DNA of 64,000 bases from Paenibacillus sp. MAHUQ-63 (GCF_028765165.1 NZ_JARADB010000002.1:744001-808000), one strand, 5' to 3'; positions 27,614 through 37,903 are shown, numbered from the stretch's first letter. The notes: a model not told the origin generated them from the letters alone. A program made the numbers and translations.

Positions 27614-28480
27614 TTAAGCCTCCCAGCGTCCCAATATGCCGCAAGGGAGCATTAATCCGGAGTGGGTGATCGGCAATCCGATTTCTCCGCTGGAGATTGT
27701 GCCGCCGTGCTTGCTTTTCATCGCCATGGACAAGATGTTGTGCAGCACGGTTGCCGAGATGCCGGTTGTATACGAATTGATCAACAGGAAGAGCGGATTG
27801 TCGGTCAGAATCGTTTGGCATGTCTGGATGAAAGGAAAGAGATCTTCCTCCAATTTCCAGGTTTCGCCATTCGGCCCGCGTCCGTACGATGGCGGATCCA
27901 TGATGATGGCATCGTATTTGCTGCCGCGGCGCTGCTCGCGCTGTACGAATTTGAACACGTCATCCGTAATGAAGCGAACGGGACGGCTGCCCATGCCGCT
28001 TAAGTGCAAGTTCTCTTTGGCCCATTGGACGACGCCTTTGGACGCATCGACGTGACAAACCTCGGCACCTGCATATGCGCACGCTAGCGACGCACCGCCG
28101 GTATAAGCGAACAGGTTCAACACTTTAATCGGCCTTTTGGCGCCTTGGATCTTCTCAATCATCCATTTCCAGTTCACGGCTTGCTCCGGAAATAAGCCCG
28201 TATGCTTGAAGCCTGTAGGCTTAATATAGAAAGTAAGCTTCTGGTCATAAGTGATCGTCCAACGCTCAGGAATTTCCGTATGGTGCTGCCATTGCCCGCC
28301 GCCGCTGGAGCTGCGGTGATAATGAGCATCCGCCTGACGCCAGGCTTGCGTTTCTTTCTCCAACGGCCAAATGATTTGCGGGTCCGGTCTTCTCAGGACG
28401 ATCGTCCCCCAACGTTCCAGCTTTTCGCCGCTGCCGGTATCGAGAAGCTCGTAATCTACCCAGTCTTTTGCATAAAACAT
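27614..28480 (-). CDS. SAM-dependent methyltransferase (RlmI/RlmK-like)
   Basis: The 288-residue protein has a class I methyltransferase fold. The SAM motif I is VLNLFAYTGGASLACA near residue 120, the acidic ribose contact is CHVDASKG, and motif IV is IIMDPPSYGRG, typical of RNA cytosine or guanine methylases. It lacks the N-terminal PUA domain of RlmI. It overlaps nothing, but the pseudouridine synthase starts one base after its stop, so the pair probably forms an RNA-modification unit. Confidence 0.88.
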   Translation of the reverse strand: MFYAKDWVDYELLDTGSGEKLERWGTIVLRRPDPQIIWPLEKETQAWRQADAHYHRSSSGGGQWQHHTEIPERWTITYDQKLTFYIKPTGFKHTGLFPEQAVNWKWMIEKIQGAKRPIKVLNLFAYTGGASLACAYAGAEVCHVDASKGVVQWAKENLHLSGMGSRPVRFITDDVFKFVQREQRRGSKYDAIIMDPPSYGRGPNGETWKLEEDLFPFIQTCQTILTDNPLFLLINSYTTGISATVLHNILSMAMKSKHGGTISSGEIGLPITHSGLMLPCGILGRWEA

Positions 28481-28535
28481 TGCTTCATTCCATCCTTCAA
28501 CTTGTTTACTTTAACAAACATCCATTGTACACCAT

Positions 28536-29657
28536 TTATTGACTTAAATCGATCTTTTCAATCAAAGCGGGCAGTTCTTTTTCGGTAAATTGCTGCATCT
28601 GGACCGGTTCCAGCGAATCTTTCAACGATTCCTTCACGGAATCCAGCGATTTAACGGATCTCGATTCAACTTTGATGACATGGTAGCCATATTGCGTCTC
28701 GACAGGGTCGCCGACGGTTCCAATCGCTTGCTCGACGGCAGCTTTCTTAAATTCGGGCACCCAGAGGCCAACCTCGGCATTCGCATACAGTCCGCCGGTC
28801 TCCTTGGAACCTGGATCGTCCGTCAGTTGTTGAGCCAGCTTCGCAAAGTCTTCGCCGTTCTTCAAGCGCTGCTGCACATCTTTCGCCAGCTTGAGGGCTT
28901 CTTCTTTGGTCCGTTTCACGGTGCCGTCGCTGCTGGTCAGACCGATAAGGATGTGGCGTACGGAGGCAATCGTATAAGCGTCCTTGTTCGCCTGCAGGTT
29001 GGCATCGTACTGCGCCTTCAGCTGGGCATCCGTAATGGTGGACCTGATTGCATGCTGCGCGATGACTTGTCCGACCCAAGCATATTGAAGCTGCGATTCC
29101 GTCACATTCGCTCTCTTGAGTATGTCTTGGAACTGCTGTTCGCCGGAATCTTGCTTCCACTTGTTGATTTGTTGTTCGGCCCCGGTTTTGGCTGCAAGGC
29201 GTTCTGTTTCCGAGGATCTGTCATACAAGATTCGGTTCCCGATCAATTGGGTAAGAACGTTTTTTTGATACGCCTGATCGTCTTTCGAAGCGTTATGGTA
29301 TTGGTTGAATAAACCTTGAATCGCGAAGAACGTATCGAAATCGCCGCGGGTTACCGTACCGCCATGGTACGAAGCCACAATGGCATTCGGATTGCTGCCG
29401 ATCCAGATCGTCTCATTCGCCTCATCCCATTCGACCTTCTTGCCAAGGGCTTCACTGACGAAGCGAAGAGGCACATATGTCGATCCTTCATAAATAAAGC
29501 CTTTGCCGCCATCAGGCGTCTTCTCGACACCATCGAACATATATTTGAGACTGCGGAAGGCGACTTCAATTTGAGTGCCAGCCGCAAAAGCGGCCGTGCC
29601 GCTAATTAACGAACCGATCGTTAAACCAACGATAAGTCCTTTTACCTTGTCTTTCAT
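28536..29657 (-). CDS. Exported PrsA/SurA-like peptidyl-prolyl isomerase with stalk domain
   Basis: This is a folding catalyst for secreted proteins outside the membrane. Residues 1-26 are a signal peptide ending AAFAA, without a lipobox, unlike classical PrsA. Residues about 28-92 form a copper-amine-oxidase 'stalk' domain (GSTYVPLRFVSEALGKKVEW). A SurA-N-like helical part spans about 100-235, and a parvulin domain about 240-335 (SVRHILIGL, GEDFAKLAQQLTDD, TQYGYHVIKV). The stalk domain may anchor the protein to the wall in place of a lipid. The methyltransferase gene follows 55 bases later on the same strand. Confidence 0.9.
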   Translation of the reverse strand: MKDKVKGLIVGLTIGSLISGTAAFAAGTQIEVAFRSLKYMFDGVEKTPDGGKGFIYEGSTYVPLRFVSEALGKKVEWDEANETIWIGSNPNAIVASYHGGTVTRGDFDTFFAIQGLFNQYHNASKDDQAYQKNVLTQLIGNRILYDRSSETERLAAKTGAEQQINKWKQDSGEQQFQDILKRANVTESQLQYAWVGQVIAQHAIRSTITDAQLKAQYDANLQANKDAYTIASVRHILIGLTSSDGTVKRTKEEALKLAKDVQQRLKNGEDFAKLAQQLTDDPGSKETGGLYANAEVGLWVPEFKKAAVEQAIGTVGDPVETQYGYHVIKVESRSVKSLDSVKESLKDSLEPVQMQQFTEKELPALIEKIDLSQ

Positions 29658-29756
29658 AACCTGGGTTCCACCTTTCAGTTATTAGTCACATTAATAATTC
29701 ACCCCGCGCGAACTATTTTCCTTTTTTTAATATGAGGGGTTGAAGGAATTATCGCC

Positions 29757-29785
29757 TTGTATGTGGTATTAAAGGTGTATGTAAT
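29757..29785 (+). promoter_or_regulatory. Possible promoter of the glg operon
   Basis: TTGTAT and TGTAAT are separated by 17 bases in the divergent region between the PrsA-like gene and glgB. The -35 is weak. No Spo0A or sigma-E consensus was recognised. Confidence 0.4.
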
Positions 29786-29837
29786 TATTTATTACATCCA
29801 TATATTGATTGTTTAGGTTGAATATGGGAGGGATTAC

Positions 29838-31847
29838 ATGGGGGTTAATGTTGGTACACCCAGCTCAGAAGATTTGTTTCTGCTTCATGAAGGATCCCTG
29901 TATCACAGTTATCGGATTATGGGGGCGCATGTTAGCAAAGCTAAGGGCCAGGAGGGCGTTCGATTCGCTGTATGGGCACCTCATGCCAAACAGGTATATT
30001 TGCTCGGTGATTTCAATCAATGGCAATCGGGTAAGCATCGCATGGAGAAATTCAGCACGCTTGGCGTATGGATGCTTTTTGTTCCTGAGGCAAGCGAAGG
30101 GGACTATTACAAGTTCGAGATTCATAGCGAAACCGGCCAAATTTTGTTGAAAGCCGACCCCTACGCCTTCTATTCCGAAGTTCGTCCAGGCACGGCCTCG
30201 CGAGTCGCCGATCTCCATGGCTATGAATGGCAGGATCAAGCATGGCAGCAGCAGAAAAAGCTGAATCCGTCTTATGATAAGCCTCTGTCCATTTATGAGG
30301 TGCATCTCGGTACTTGGCGTAAAAAAGATAAGAAAAGCGAAGAATTATATACTTATGAGCAGCTGACGGAGGAGCTTGTCGACTACGCAGTTGAAATGGG
30401 TTATACACATATTGAAGTCATGCCGCTCGCCGAGCACCCGTTCGACCGCTCTTGGGGCTACCAGGCAACCGGGTATTATTCGGTGACGAGCCGGCACGGT
30501 TCGCCTAAAGCGTTCATGCAGTTCGTCGACCGCTGCCATCAGAAGGGGATCGGGGTCATTATGGACTGGGTGCCCGGCCATTTCTGCAAGGATGCCCACG
30601 GGCTCAGGCAGTTCGATGGAAAGCCGCTGTATGAATACGAAGATCCCCGCAAAGCGGAGAAGCTGGAGTGGGGGACGCTCACGTTCGATTTCGGCAGGCC
30701 GGAGGTGCAGAGCTTTCTCATCTCCAACGCGATCTTCTGGATGGATATGTACCATATCGACGGAATACGGGTGGACGCGGTCGCTTCCATGCTGCATCTG
30801 AATTTCGGAAGATGGAACGAGAAGCCTCTGAAGAATCAATGGGGCGGTGACGACAACCCTGAAGCGATCGCTTTCCTGAGAAAGCTGAATCAGGTCGTCT
30901 TCTCGTACTACCCGGAAGCGTTAATGATGGCGGAGGATTCGACCGACTGGCCGCTCGTGACGGCTCCCGTGCATGACGGCGGATTAGGGTTTAACTATAA
31001 GTGGAACATGGGCTGGATGAACGATATGCTTCGCTATATGAAGCTGGATCCGGTTTACCGCAAATATCACCATAAGCTGATTACGTTCTCTTTCATGTAC
31101 GCGTTCAGCGAAAATTATGTGCTGCCGTTCTCCCACGATGAGGTCGTACACGGCAAACGCTCCCTGCTGCATAAGATGCCGGGTGATTATTGGCAGAAAT
31201 TCGCCAACCTTCGCGTATTATATGGATATATGACGGGGCACCCTGGGAAGAAGCTGCTGTTCATGGGCAGTGAATTCGGTCAATTCGACGAATGGAAGGA
31301 CCAGGAAGAGCTGGATTGGTTCCTGCTCCGGGGTTATGAGAAGCATGAGCAGATGCATCATTACGTGAAGAAGCTCAATCAATTCTATAAGGACCAGCCG
31401 GCCTTATGGCAGAAGGATCATCACCCGGACGGATTCCAATGGATCAATCCGCATGACGAGAGCCAGAGTGTCGTAACCTTCATGCGCAAAGGCGATTCGT
31501 CTGAGGACGATTTGATTCTCGTCTGCAATTTCACGCCGGTGGTCCATCCGGACTATAAGATCGGCGTTCCGCACAACGGGATCTATGAAGTTGTTTTCAA
31601 TAGCGATGCAGTCGAATTCGGAGGATCCGGTCAAGGGAACAAACTGCCGATTACGAGTGTCAAACATACGTGGCATGGCCTGCCTTACAGCTTATCGTTG
31701 TGTATTCCGCCGCTTGCGGCTGTGTATATAAAATGTGTTCAGCAATTCCAAGATGAGAATGACGACGAAGTTGAAGGGGGAAATCAGAGATGCGCAGTAA
31801 AGAATGTGTTGCCATGCTCCTCGCTGGTGGAGAAGGACGAAGATTAG
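29838..31847 (+). CDS. glgB: 1,4-alpha-glucan branching enzyme
   Basis: GlgB (GH13) makes the alpha-1,6 branches of glycogen. It has an N-terminal CBM48 domain (about residues 35-120) and a catalytic barrel. The nucleophile is D313 in IRVDAVASM, the acid is E366 in MMAEDSTDW, and the stabilising Asp lies in PFSHDEVVH. The 669-residue length exceeds B. subtilis GlgB (627). The last 20 residues or so ([13 protein letters not shown]...) are read through the ribosome site and first codons of glgC, giving a 58-base overlap. The tail is probably not conserved. Confidence 0.96.
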   Translation: MGVNVGTPSSEDLFLLHEGSLYHSYRIMGAHVSKAKGQEGVRFAVWAPHAKQVYLLGDFNQWQSGKHRMEKFSTLGVWMLFVPEASEGDYYKFEIHSETGQILLKADPYAFYSEVRPGTASRVADLHGYEWQDQAWQQQKKLNPSYDKPLSIYEVHLGTWRKKDKKSEELYTYEQLTEELVDYAVEMGYTHIEVMPLAEHPFDRSWGYQATGYYSVTSRHGSPKAFMQFVDRCHQKGIGVIMDWVPGHFCKDAHGLRQFDGKPLYEYEDPRKAEKLEWGTLTFDFGRPEVQSFLISNAIFWMDMYHIDGIRVDAVASMLHLNFGRWNEKPLKNQWGGDDNPEAIAFLRKLNQVVFSYYPEALMMAEDSTDWPLVTAPVHDGGLGFNYKWNMGWMNDMLRYMKLDPVYRKYHHKLITFSFMYAFSENYVLPFSHDEVVHGKRSLLHKMPGDYWQKFANLRVLYGYMTGHPGKKLLFMGSEFGQFDEWKDQEELDWFLLRGYEKHEQMHHYVKKLNQFYKDQPALWQKDHHPDGFQWINPHDESQSVVTFMRKGDSSEDDLILVCNFTPVVHPDYKIGVPHNGIYEVVFNSDAVEFGGSGQGNKLPITSVKHTWHGLPYSLSLCIPPLAAVYIKCVQQFQDENDDEVEGGNQRCAVKNVLPCSSLVEKDED

Positions 31848-32938
31848 GCGTACTGACGAACAATTTGGCGAAGCCAGCCGTACACTTTGGCGGTAAATAC
31901 CGTATCATTGATTTCACCCTAAGCAATTGCACGAATTCGGGTATCGATACTGTAGGTGTCTTGACCCAATATCAACCACTTGTGCTCAACACGTATATAG
32001 GCATCGGCAGTTCATGGGATTTGGACCGCAAGAACGGCGGTGTCACCGTATTGCCTCCGTTCATGGAACAAAAGGGCGGAGACTGGTATAAAGGTACAGC
32101 CAATGCGATTTATCGCAATATCGGCTTCATCGAGCAGTATGACCCGGAGTATGTACTGATCATCTCGGGTGATCACATATATAAGATGGATTACGACAAG
32201 ATGCTGTCGTATCACAAAGAGAAGAATGCGGATGCGTCGATCGCCGTCATTGAAGTGAAATGGGAAGAAACGAGCCGTTTCGGCATCATGAGTGTCAATG
32301 ACAATCAGGAAATTACCGAATTTGCCGAGAAACCAAAAGAAGCGAACAGCAATCTGGCTTCGATGGGTATTTATATTTTCAACTGGAGCGTGCTCAAAGC
32401 GTATTTGATCGCCGATGAGGAAAATCCGAATTCCAGTAAAGATTTCGGGAAAGATATCATCCCGATGATGCTGCAGAACGAAGCAAGAATGTTCGCATAT
32501 CCGTTCGAAGGCTACTGGAAGGATGTCGGTACGATCGATTCTTTATGGGAAGCGAATATGGATCTGCTGGATGAGAATAATGAGCTTAATCTGAATGACA
32601 AAGATTGGCGCGTATACTCCCAGAATCCGTATCAGCCTGCACAATATGTAGCGCCAACGGCTAACATCAAGCGTTCGTTGGTGAACGAAGGCTGTGCAAT
32701 TTTTGGCGATGTCGATCATTCGGTTCTGTTCTTCGGCGTTCAAGTAGGGGAAGGCACGCAGATTCGCGACTCCGTCATTATGCCTAATGCCAAAATTGGA
32801 AATAACGTGATCATTAACAAAGCGATTATCGGGGAGAACACCGTCGTGGAAGACGGCGCCGTTGTCGATGGAAACGGGGAAATTACACTAATAGGCGGCA
32901 ACGAACGAGTACTCGCGACTGCCAAACAGAAGGGATGA
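31790..32938 (+). CDS. glgC: Glucose-1-phosphate adenylyltransferase, catalytic subunit
   Basis: GlgC makes ADP-glucose, the committed step of glycogen synthesis. The nucleotide-binding signature [15 protein letters not shown] and the following [15 protein letters not shown] are intact. Glucose-phosphate contacts appear in FAEKPKE and [16 protein letters not shown] left-handed beta-helix fills the C-terminal 90 residues. The 382 residues match B. subtilis GlgC, which works with GlgD. The gene begins inside the end of glgB and ends seven bases before glgD. Confidence 0.96.
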   Translation: MRSKECVAMLLAGGEGRRLGVLTNNLAKPAVHFGGKYRIIDFTLSNCTNSGIDTVGVLTQYQPLVLNTYIGIGSSWDLDRKNGGVTVLPPFMEQKGGDWYKGTANAIYRNIGFIEQYDPEYVLIISGDHIYKMDYDKMLSYHKEKNADASIAVIEVKWEETSRFGIMSVNDNQEITEFAEKPKEANSNLASMGIYIFNWSVLKAYLIADEENPNSSKDFGKDIIPMMLQNEARMFAYPFEGYWKDVGTIDSLWEANMDLLDENNELNLNDKDWRVYSQNPYQPAQYVAPTANIKRSLVNEGCAIFGDVDHSVLFFGVQVGEGTQIRDSVIMPNAKIGNNVIINKAIIGENTVVEDGAVVDGNGEITLIGGNERVLATAKQKG

Positions 32939-32944
32939 TCACAG

Positions 32945-34054
32945 ATGAAGCATGTAATGGGTGTCATTAATTTAGTGAACGAACCGGATGATCTGGAGGA
33001 GTTAACGTATTTCCGCTGCCCAGCATCCGTGCCGTTCGGCGGGCGCTACCGGTTAATCGATTTTACATTGTCGAACATGGTCAATTCCGGCATCGATAAC
33101 GTCGCCGTGTTTACCCAGCACAAATATCGTTCCTTGATGGATCATCTGGGATCCGGCAAAGAGTGGGATCTCGATCGCAAGCGAGGCGGGCTGTTCGTAC
33201 TCCCTTCTGTACTGGATGAGCCGACAGGCGTTTCACGCGGCGATCTGTACCAATTCTACAGCCACCGGGACTATTTCTATCGCGGCAAAGAAGAGCTCGT
33301 AATTATTTCCCGCAGCCATATGGTATGCAACCTCGATCTGCGCGACGTCGTTCGCCATCACGAGGATACGCAAGCGGACATTACCGTCATTTACAAACAA
33401 ACGGATGAGGATATCCAGGGCAAATTCCGCCGTCTGGCGGTCAAAGAGAACGGACAAGTAACTTTGATGGAAGATCATACCGGCAGGCTGCGGACGAACA
33501 ACATTTCCATGGAAATGTACGTGATGAGCAAAGCGCTGCTGCTCGATATGGTGGAATCATGCTTGGCGCAAGGCTACGATCATCTCGTGCGTGACGGCAT
33601 TATGAAAAATATCGATAAGCTCAGCGTTTACGGCTATAAGTTTGAGGGCCATGTCGGTATCGTGAACTCCATTCAAGGCTATTACAAACATAGCATGCAG
33701 CTGCTAAATCCGGCGATCTGGCGGGAATTGTTCTTCCAGAAGAACCTGATTTACACCAAAATCAAGGATGAGCCGCCGGCCAAATATTTGGAGTCCGCTT
33801 CTACCAAAAATGCGCTGATCGCAAACGGCTGCACCATCGAAGGCAAGGTGGAGAACAGCATTTTGTTCCGCGGTGTGAAAATTCGCAAAGGCGCTTATGT
33901 GAAAAATAGTATCATTCTCCAAAACTGCGAAATTGAGGAGAATGTCATCATCGAGAACGCGATTCTCGATAAGGATGTCTTCATCTCCCGCGGGCGGGTG
34001 CTGACCGGCGATAACAAAGCGCCGTTTATCGCTGCCAAAACGAAAGTTATTTAA
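32945..34054 (+). CDS. glgD: Glucose-1-phosphate adenylyltransferase, regulatory subunit
   Basis: GlgD resembles GlgC but is not a good enzyme by itself; it stimulates GlgC in a heterotetramer. The N-terminus lacks the GGxGxRL nucleotide loop (MGVINLVNEPDDLEELTYFR) while keeping SVPFGGRYRLIDFTLSNMVN. The C-terminal beta-helix is present (ANGCTIEGKVENSILFRGV). The 369-residue length and position between glgC and glgA agree with the bacillus operon. Confidence 0.95.
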   Translation: MKHVMGVINLVNEPDDLEELTYFRCPASVPFGGRYRLIDFTLSNMVNSGIDNVAVFTQHKYRSLMDHLGSGKEWDLDRKRGGLFVLPSVLDEPTGVSRGDLYQFYSHRDYFYRGKEELVIISRSHMVCNLDLRDVVRHHEDTQADITVIYKQTDEDIQGKFRRLAVKENGQVTLMEDHTGRLRTNNISMEMYVMSKALLLDMVESCLAQGYDHLVRDGIMKNIDKLSVYGYKFEGHVGIVNSIQGYYKHSMQLLNPAIWRELFFQKNLIYTKIKDEPPAKYLESASTKNALIANGCTIEGKVENSILFRGVKIRKGAYVKNSIILQNCEIEENVIIENAILDKDVFISRGRVLTGDNKAPFIAAKTKVI

Positions 34055-34077
34055 TACTCATAATCGAAACCAAAGCC

Positions 34078-34110
34078 GAGAAAAGCCTGCCTTCCATAGG
34101 CGGCTTTTCG
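34078..34110 (+). other. Intercistronic hairpin between glgD and glgA
   Basis: GAAAAGCC-TGCC pairs with GGC-GGCTTTTC around a 7-base loop. The downstream T tract is short (TTTTCGACTATT), so it is more likely a processing or attenuation hairpin than a full terminator. Confidence 0.5.
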
Positions 34111-34133
34111 ACTATTATCCGAGGAGTGGAAAG

Positions 34134-35561
34134 ATGAAAGTATTGTTTGCCGCTTCAGAAGCTGTGCCTTTCATTAAAACAGGCGGATTGGCCGATGTGA
34201 TCGGTTCGCTGCCGAAGGAGCTCGTAGGACAGGAGTTGGACGTTCGCGTTATTTTGCCCAAATACGGCGACATCCCCGCGAAATACCGCGATGCCATGAA
34301 GACTGTCGTTACACATGATATCTATATCGGCTGGAGAAAGCAGTATATCGGTATTCAGATGCTGCAGCAGGACGGGGTCACGTTTTATTTCGTCGATAAC
34401 GAATTCTACTTCAAGCGCCCGGGTATTTACGGCTATGGGGACGAAGCGGAGCGCTTCGGCTTCTTCTGCAAAGGGGTCATCGAGACGCTGCCGCTGATCG
34501 ATTTCCAACCGGATGTCATTCACTGCCACGATTGGCAGACGGGGATGATCCCTGTGCTGCTGAAGGCTCACTATAAGCATCTTCCGTTTTTTAGCCAGAT
34601 CAAAACCGTGATGACCGTACATAATCTGAAATACCAAGGCGTCTTCAGCCAAGATCTGTTTAAAGAGCTGTTCGGCTTATCGGATGACCATTTTACGGGA
34701 ACGGCGCTTGAGCTGCATGGCGGTGCCAGCTTTCTCAAAGGCGGTCTCCTCTATTCGGACCGGTTAACGACCGTGAGCCAAACCTACGCCGAGGAAATCC
34801 AAACGCCGTACTACGGCGAATATTTGGACAGCCTGCTGCGTCACCGGAGAGACCAGCTGACTGGCATTGTCAACGGGATCGATTACGATATCTTCGATCC
34901 GATGACCGATCCGCATCTGGCCGTCAATTACCGGGATTCGCTGCCGAAGAAGGAAATGAACAAGACGGCGCTGCAGGAGCGGCTCGGCTTGCCGATGAAG
35001 CCGGATGTGCCCATGATCGCTTTGGTCACGCGATTGGTGCAGCAGAAGGGGTTAGACCTCATTCAGCACGTTCTTAAGGAAATACTTCAGCTGGACATTC
35101 AACTTGTTGTGCTAGGGACGGGCGAGCACGGATATGAGCAAATGTTCCGCGACGCCGCTCTAAACAATCCGGACAAGGTATCGGCTCAAATTATGTTCGA
35201 TGAGGCCTTGGCGCATCAGATCTACGCGGCTTCGGATCTGTTCTTGATGCCTTCCCAATTCGAGCCTTGCGGCATCGGCCAGCTCATTGCCCTCCGGTAC
35301 CGCTCCGTGCCGATCGTACGGGAAACCGGCGGCCTTAAGGATACCGTACAGCCTTACAACGAGTTCACGGGAGAGGGAACCGGCTTCTCCTTCCGGGATT
35401 ACAATGCGCACGATATGCTGCATACGATCCGGCGTGCGGTCTTCTTCTACAAGAACGACCGTGATGCTTGGTTGAAAATTGCACAGAACATGAAAAAGGG
35501 CGATTTCAGCTGGAAAAAATCCGCGCAATTGTATATCTCGCTGTATAGGGAAATGGTCTGA
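34134..35561 (+). CDS. glgA: Glycogen synthase
   Basis: GlgA (GT5) adds glucose from ADP-glucose to growing glycogen. The ADP-glucose motif KTGGLADVIGSLPK lies at residues 15-28. The C-terminal catalytic segment PSQFEPCGIGQL carries the conserved Glu. The 475 residues match the bacterial family. It is the last enzyme gene of glgBCDA; glgP, which follows in B. subtilis, is absent from this place. The ribosome site is CGAGGAG. Confidence 0.96.
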   Translation: MKVLFAASEAVPFIKTGGLADVIGSLPKELVGQELDVRVILPKYGDIPAKYRDAMKTVVTHDIYIGWRKQYIGIQMLQQDGVTFYFVDNEFYFKRPGIYGYGDEAERFGFFCKGVIETLPLIDFQPDVIHCHDWQTGMIPVLLKAHYKHLPFFSQIKTVMTVHNLKYQGVFSQDLFKELFGLSDDHFTGTALELHGGASFLKGGLLYSDRLTTVSQTYAEEIQTPYYGEYLDSLLRHRRDQLTGIVNGIDYDIFDPMTDPHLAVNYRDSLPKKEMNKTALQERLGLPMKPDVPMIALVTRLVQQKGLDLIQHVLKEILQLDIQLVVLGTGEHGYEQMFRDAALNNPDKVSAQIMFDEALAHQIYAASDLFLMPSQFEPCGIGQLIALRYRSVPIVRETGGLKDTVQPYNEFTGEGTGFSFRDYNAHDMLHTIRRAVFFYKNDRDAWLKIAQNMKKGDFSWKKSAQLYISLYREMV

Positions 35562-35637
35562 TTCTCTTCATTTTTCACCGGCTGTTGACGATAAAATAAT
35601 GTCAGGTGAAATTCGGCAGGGGAGGCAGCAGTGCAGC

Positions 35638-35832
35638 ATGAACCCGACAAACGTGATCTTAACGGATGCGGATATGTATCTGTGCATGCTCTTTCAAACA
35701 CCGGTTGAGGTGTGGTTTGACGATGAAATGGAAGACGCGGGGACTTGTATAGAAGCGTATTCGGAAGACGTCATTAAAGTAGGCGGCGTGTACTATCTGA
35801 GAAAGCTTTGTCTTATTAAAAAAGCGGCATAG
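35638..35832 (+). CDS. Small hypothetical protein downstream of glgA
   Basis: This 64-residue acidic protein runs MNPTNVILTDADMYLCML, WFDDEMEDAGTCIEAYSED and IKVGGVYYLRKLCLIKK. It has no known domain. ATG 35638 follows GGGGAGG by 12 bases; the frame is open to 35599 but has no ribosome site there. It is 76 bases after glgA and ends just before a strong terminator, so it is probably the last gene of the glg transcript. The strand-turn-strand pattern at the C-terminus is protein-like. Function unknown. Confidence 0.65.
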   Translation: MNPTNVILTDADMYLCMLFQTPVEVWFDDEMEDAGTCIEAYSEDVIKVGGVYYLRKLCLIKKAA

Positions 35833-35842
35833 CCTAAGCATA

Positions 35843-35877
35843 AACCTCTTATTCGGCATATGAATAAGAGGTTTTTT
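35843..35877 (+). terminator. Terminator of the glg operon
   Basis: AACCTCTTATTC pairs perfectly with GAATAAGAGGTT around a 7-base loop, followed by a T run. Confidence 0.92.
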
Positions 35878-35897
35878 CGAATTTTGCCGAAATAAGG

Positions 35898-35903
35898 TAT
35901 AAT
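35898..35903 (+). promoter_or_regulatory. -10 element of the cardiolipin synthase gene
   Basis: TATAAT stands 40 bases before the start codon. The -35 (TTTCGA, 17 bases up) is poor. Confidence 0.4.
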
Positions 35904-35942
35904 ATTCCTGATCCGCTGACATCAAAGGTTGGGAGTGGCGCT

Positions 35943-37397
35943 ATGGATTTGTTCTCACATGCATTAACGGTCTTATTTATCATTAATATTTTGCTTGCTC
36001 TTACGGTTGTATTCCTGGAACGCCGGAACGTGGCCGCGACATGGTCTTGGCTGATGGTCCTGTTATTCATACCGATTCTGGGTTTCTTGCTTTATGTCAT
36101 TTTCGGGCAAAATTTGAGCCGCCGCAAGCTCTACAAGTGGAACAAACGCATGCTGGAGCGCGTTCAGAAGCTTATCTCCGAGCAGCGGGAGTCGCTGATG
36201 AACGGTACAATGACTTATCTGGATCCGATGGTCGAACAATACCGGGACTTGATTTATTTGAATGTCGCCTCCAACAATGCCTTTATCACACAGGATAACA
36301 ATGTCCATATTTTTACGGACGGGATCACGAAATTCAACGATCTGCTGATGCACATCGAAGCGGCGCAGCATCACATTCATATGCAGTATTATATTGTGAA
36401 AAATGATTCGCTCGGGCAAAGAGTGATGCAAGCGCTGACGAAGAAAGCGCGCGAAGGCGTGACTGTCAGATTGCTGTACGACGATATCGGTTCGCGCTCG
36501 CTCAAAGATTCGTTCTTTCGCGAGTTCCTTCAAGCCGGCGGACAGAGAGCCGCCTTCTTCCCTTCGCGGATTCCGTATTTGAACTACCGGGTCAACTACC
36601 GCAACCATCGGAAGCTGGTGGTCATTGACGGGAAGATCGGCTATATCGGCGGCTTCAATGTGGGTAATGAGTATCTCGGGATGGATCCCCGATTCGGCTT
36701 CTGGCGCGATACCCATCTCCGTTTGACGGGAAGCGTCGTTCGCGCCTTGCAATCCCGGTTCTTCCTTGATTGGAATTTGGCCGCTGCGACTCCGGTAGAA
36801 ACGGAGATGCCGTATTTTCCGGCGCTCGAGCATGCCGATGGAGCGGAGCGGGTGCCGATGCAAATCGTGGCGAGCGGTCCGAACGAAGCTTGGCCGCACT
36901 TCGTCTATACGTTTCTCAAAATGATCCATATGGCGAAGAGCCGGATCCTGCTGCAAACGCCGTACTTCATTCCCGAAGAAAGCATGCTGAATGCGCTGCG
37001 GATCGCGGCCTTATCCGGCGTCGACGTGCGGATCATGATTCCTCAGAAAGCGGATCATCTGTTTGTTCATTGGGCGTCGTTATATTATGTCGGGGAGCTG
37101 CTGCAGGCCGGGGTCAAATGTTACCTGTACGATTACGGATTCCTGCATGCCAAAACAATTGTCGTGGACGGCAAAGTCGCATCGGTCGGCACCGCGAACT
37201 TCGACATCCGCTCCTTGCGGCTTAATTTCGAGACGAATGCGCTGATGTACCATGAACCGACGGCGAAGCGGCTGGAGAATACGTTCTGGAAAGACATGGA
37301 AGGATGCATGGAATTGACGCTGGAGGAATATGAAAAGCGCTCTCTGCGAATCCGGTTCCTGGAATCCGTCTCGAAATTAATATCCCCCATTTTGTAA
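35943..37397 (+). CDS. cls: Cardiolipin synthase
   Basis: This membrane enzyme condenses two phosphatidylglycerols into cardiolipin. Two N-terminal membrane helices lie at about residues 5-25 and 32-55. Two phospholipase D motifs follow: HRKLVVIDGKIGYIGG and HAKTIVVDGKVASVGTANFD. The 484 residues match the Cls family (ClsA/YwnE). The gene is alone, with its own -10 and a hairpin terminator at 37406-37453. Confidence 0.95.
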   Translation: MDLFSHALTVLFIINILLALTVVFLERRNVAATWSWLMVLLFIPILGFLLYVIFGQNLSRRKLYKWNKRMLERVQKLISEQRESLMNGTMTYLDPMVEQYRDLIYLNVASNNAFITQDNNVHIFTDGITKFNDLLMHIEAAQHHIHMQYYIVKNDSLGQRVMQALTKKAREGVTVRLLYDDIGSRSLKDSFFREFLQAGGQRAAFFPSRIPYLNYRVNYRNHRKLVVIDGKIGYIGGFNVGNEYLGMDPRFGFWRDTHLRLTGSVVRALQSRFFLDWNLAAATPVETEMPYFPALEHADGAERVPMQIVASGPNEAWPHFVYTFLKMIHMAKSRILLQTPYFIPEESMLNALRIAALSGVDVRIMIPQKADHLFVHWASLYYVGELLQAGVKCYLYDYGFLHAKTIVVDGKVASVGTANFDIRSLRLNFETNALMYHEPTAKRLENTFWKDMEGCMELTLEEYEKRSLRIRFLESVSKLISPIL

Positions 37398-37405
37398 GCG
37401 TAAAA

Positions 37406-37453
37406 AAGATCACGTGATCTCTCCTGCGAAGGGAAAGAGCGTGATCTTCTTTT
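37406..37453. terminator. Bidirectional terminator between cls and the VOC gene
   Basis: AAGATCACG pairs with CGTGATCTT around 25 bases. Runs of A before and T after the stem allow termination on both strands, fitting the convergent genes. Confidence 0.8.
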
Positions 37454-37474
37454 ATTCATGGATTCGATTGAGTT

Positions 37475-37903
37475 TTAATAGACCGTTTCGCCGTTGTCGT
37501 AATTGAATTGCCAGTGAATGCCGAATTTGTCTTCCAGACTGCCGTAGGCTTTGCTCCAGAACGTTTCTTGCAGTTCCATTACGATTTTGCCGCCTACTTT
37601 GAGCTTGTCGAAGGCCGAATGAATTTCTTCCAGATTCGTACTGATGAGTGAGATGGAAATGTTGTTTCCTGCAACGAAAGGCATGCCTGGGAATACGTCC
37701 GAGAACATGACATTGCTGCCGCTAATGGTGAGTCTCGCGTGCATGACCAGGGACTTGGCTTCTTCCGGGAGCGGGTAATTCGGATCGGAAGGCGTATCGC
37801 CAAAAGTCATTATTTTCGGCGTTTCACAGCCGAATACTTCCGCGTAATATTCCACCGCTTCACGACAATTTCCGTTGAAATTCAAGTAAAAATCTAAAGA
37901 CAA
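37475..37903 (-). CDS. VOC-family (PhnB/YjdN-like) protein
   Basis: The 142-residue protein has the vicinal-oxygen-chelate fold of the PhnB group: YLNFNGNCREAVEYYAEVFG at the N-terminus, a central MHARLTISGSNVMFSD, and a C-terminal FGIHWQFNYD. GTG 37912 is in frame but overlaps the GAGGAG ribosome site; TTG 37903 lies eight bases from it and gives the usual family start. Many PhnB-like proteins are uncharacterised, so no reaction is assigned. An upstream promoter is visible at 37947-37976. Confidence 0.85.
   Translation of the reverse strand: MSLDFYLNFNGNCREAVEYYAEVFGCETPKIMTFGDTPSDPNYPLPEEAKSLVMHARLTISGSNVMFSDVFPGMPFVAGNNISISLISTNLEEIHSAFDKLKVGGKIVMELQETFWSKAYGSLEDKFGIHWQFNYDNGETVY

Noticed and set aside
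32945..34054. glgD as a damaged copy of glgC
   Set aside because: The missing nucleotide loop is normal for GlgD, a regulatory subunit found in bacilli; the frame is intact.
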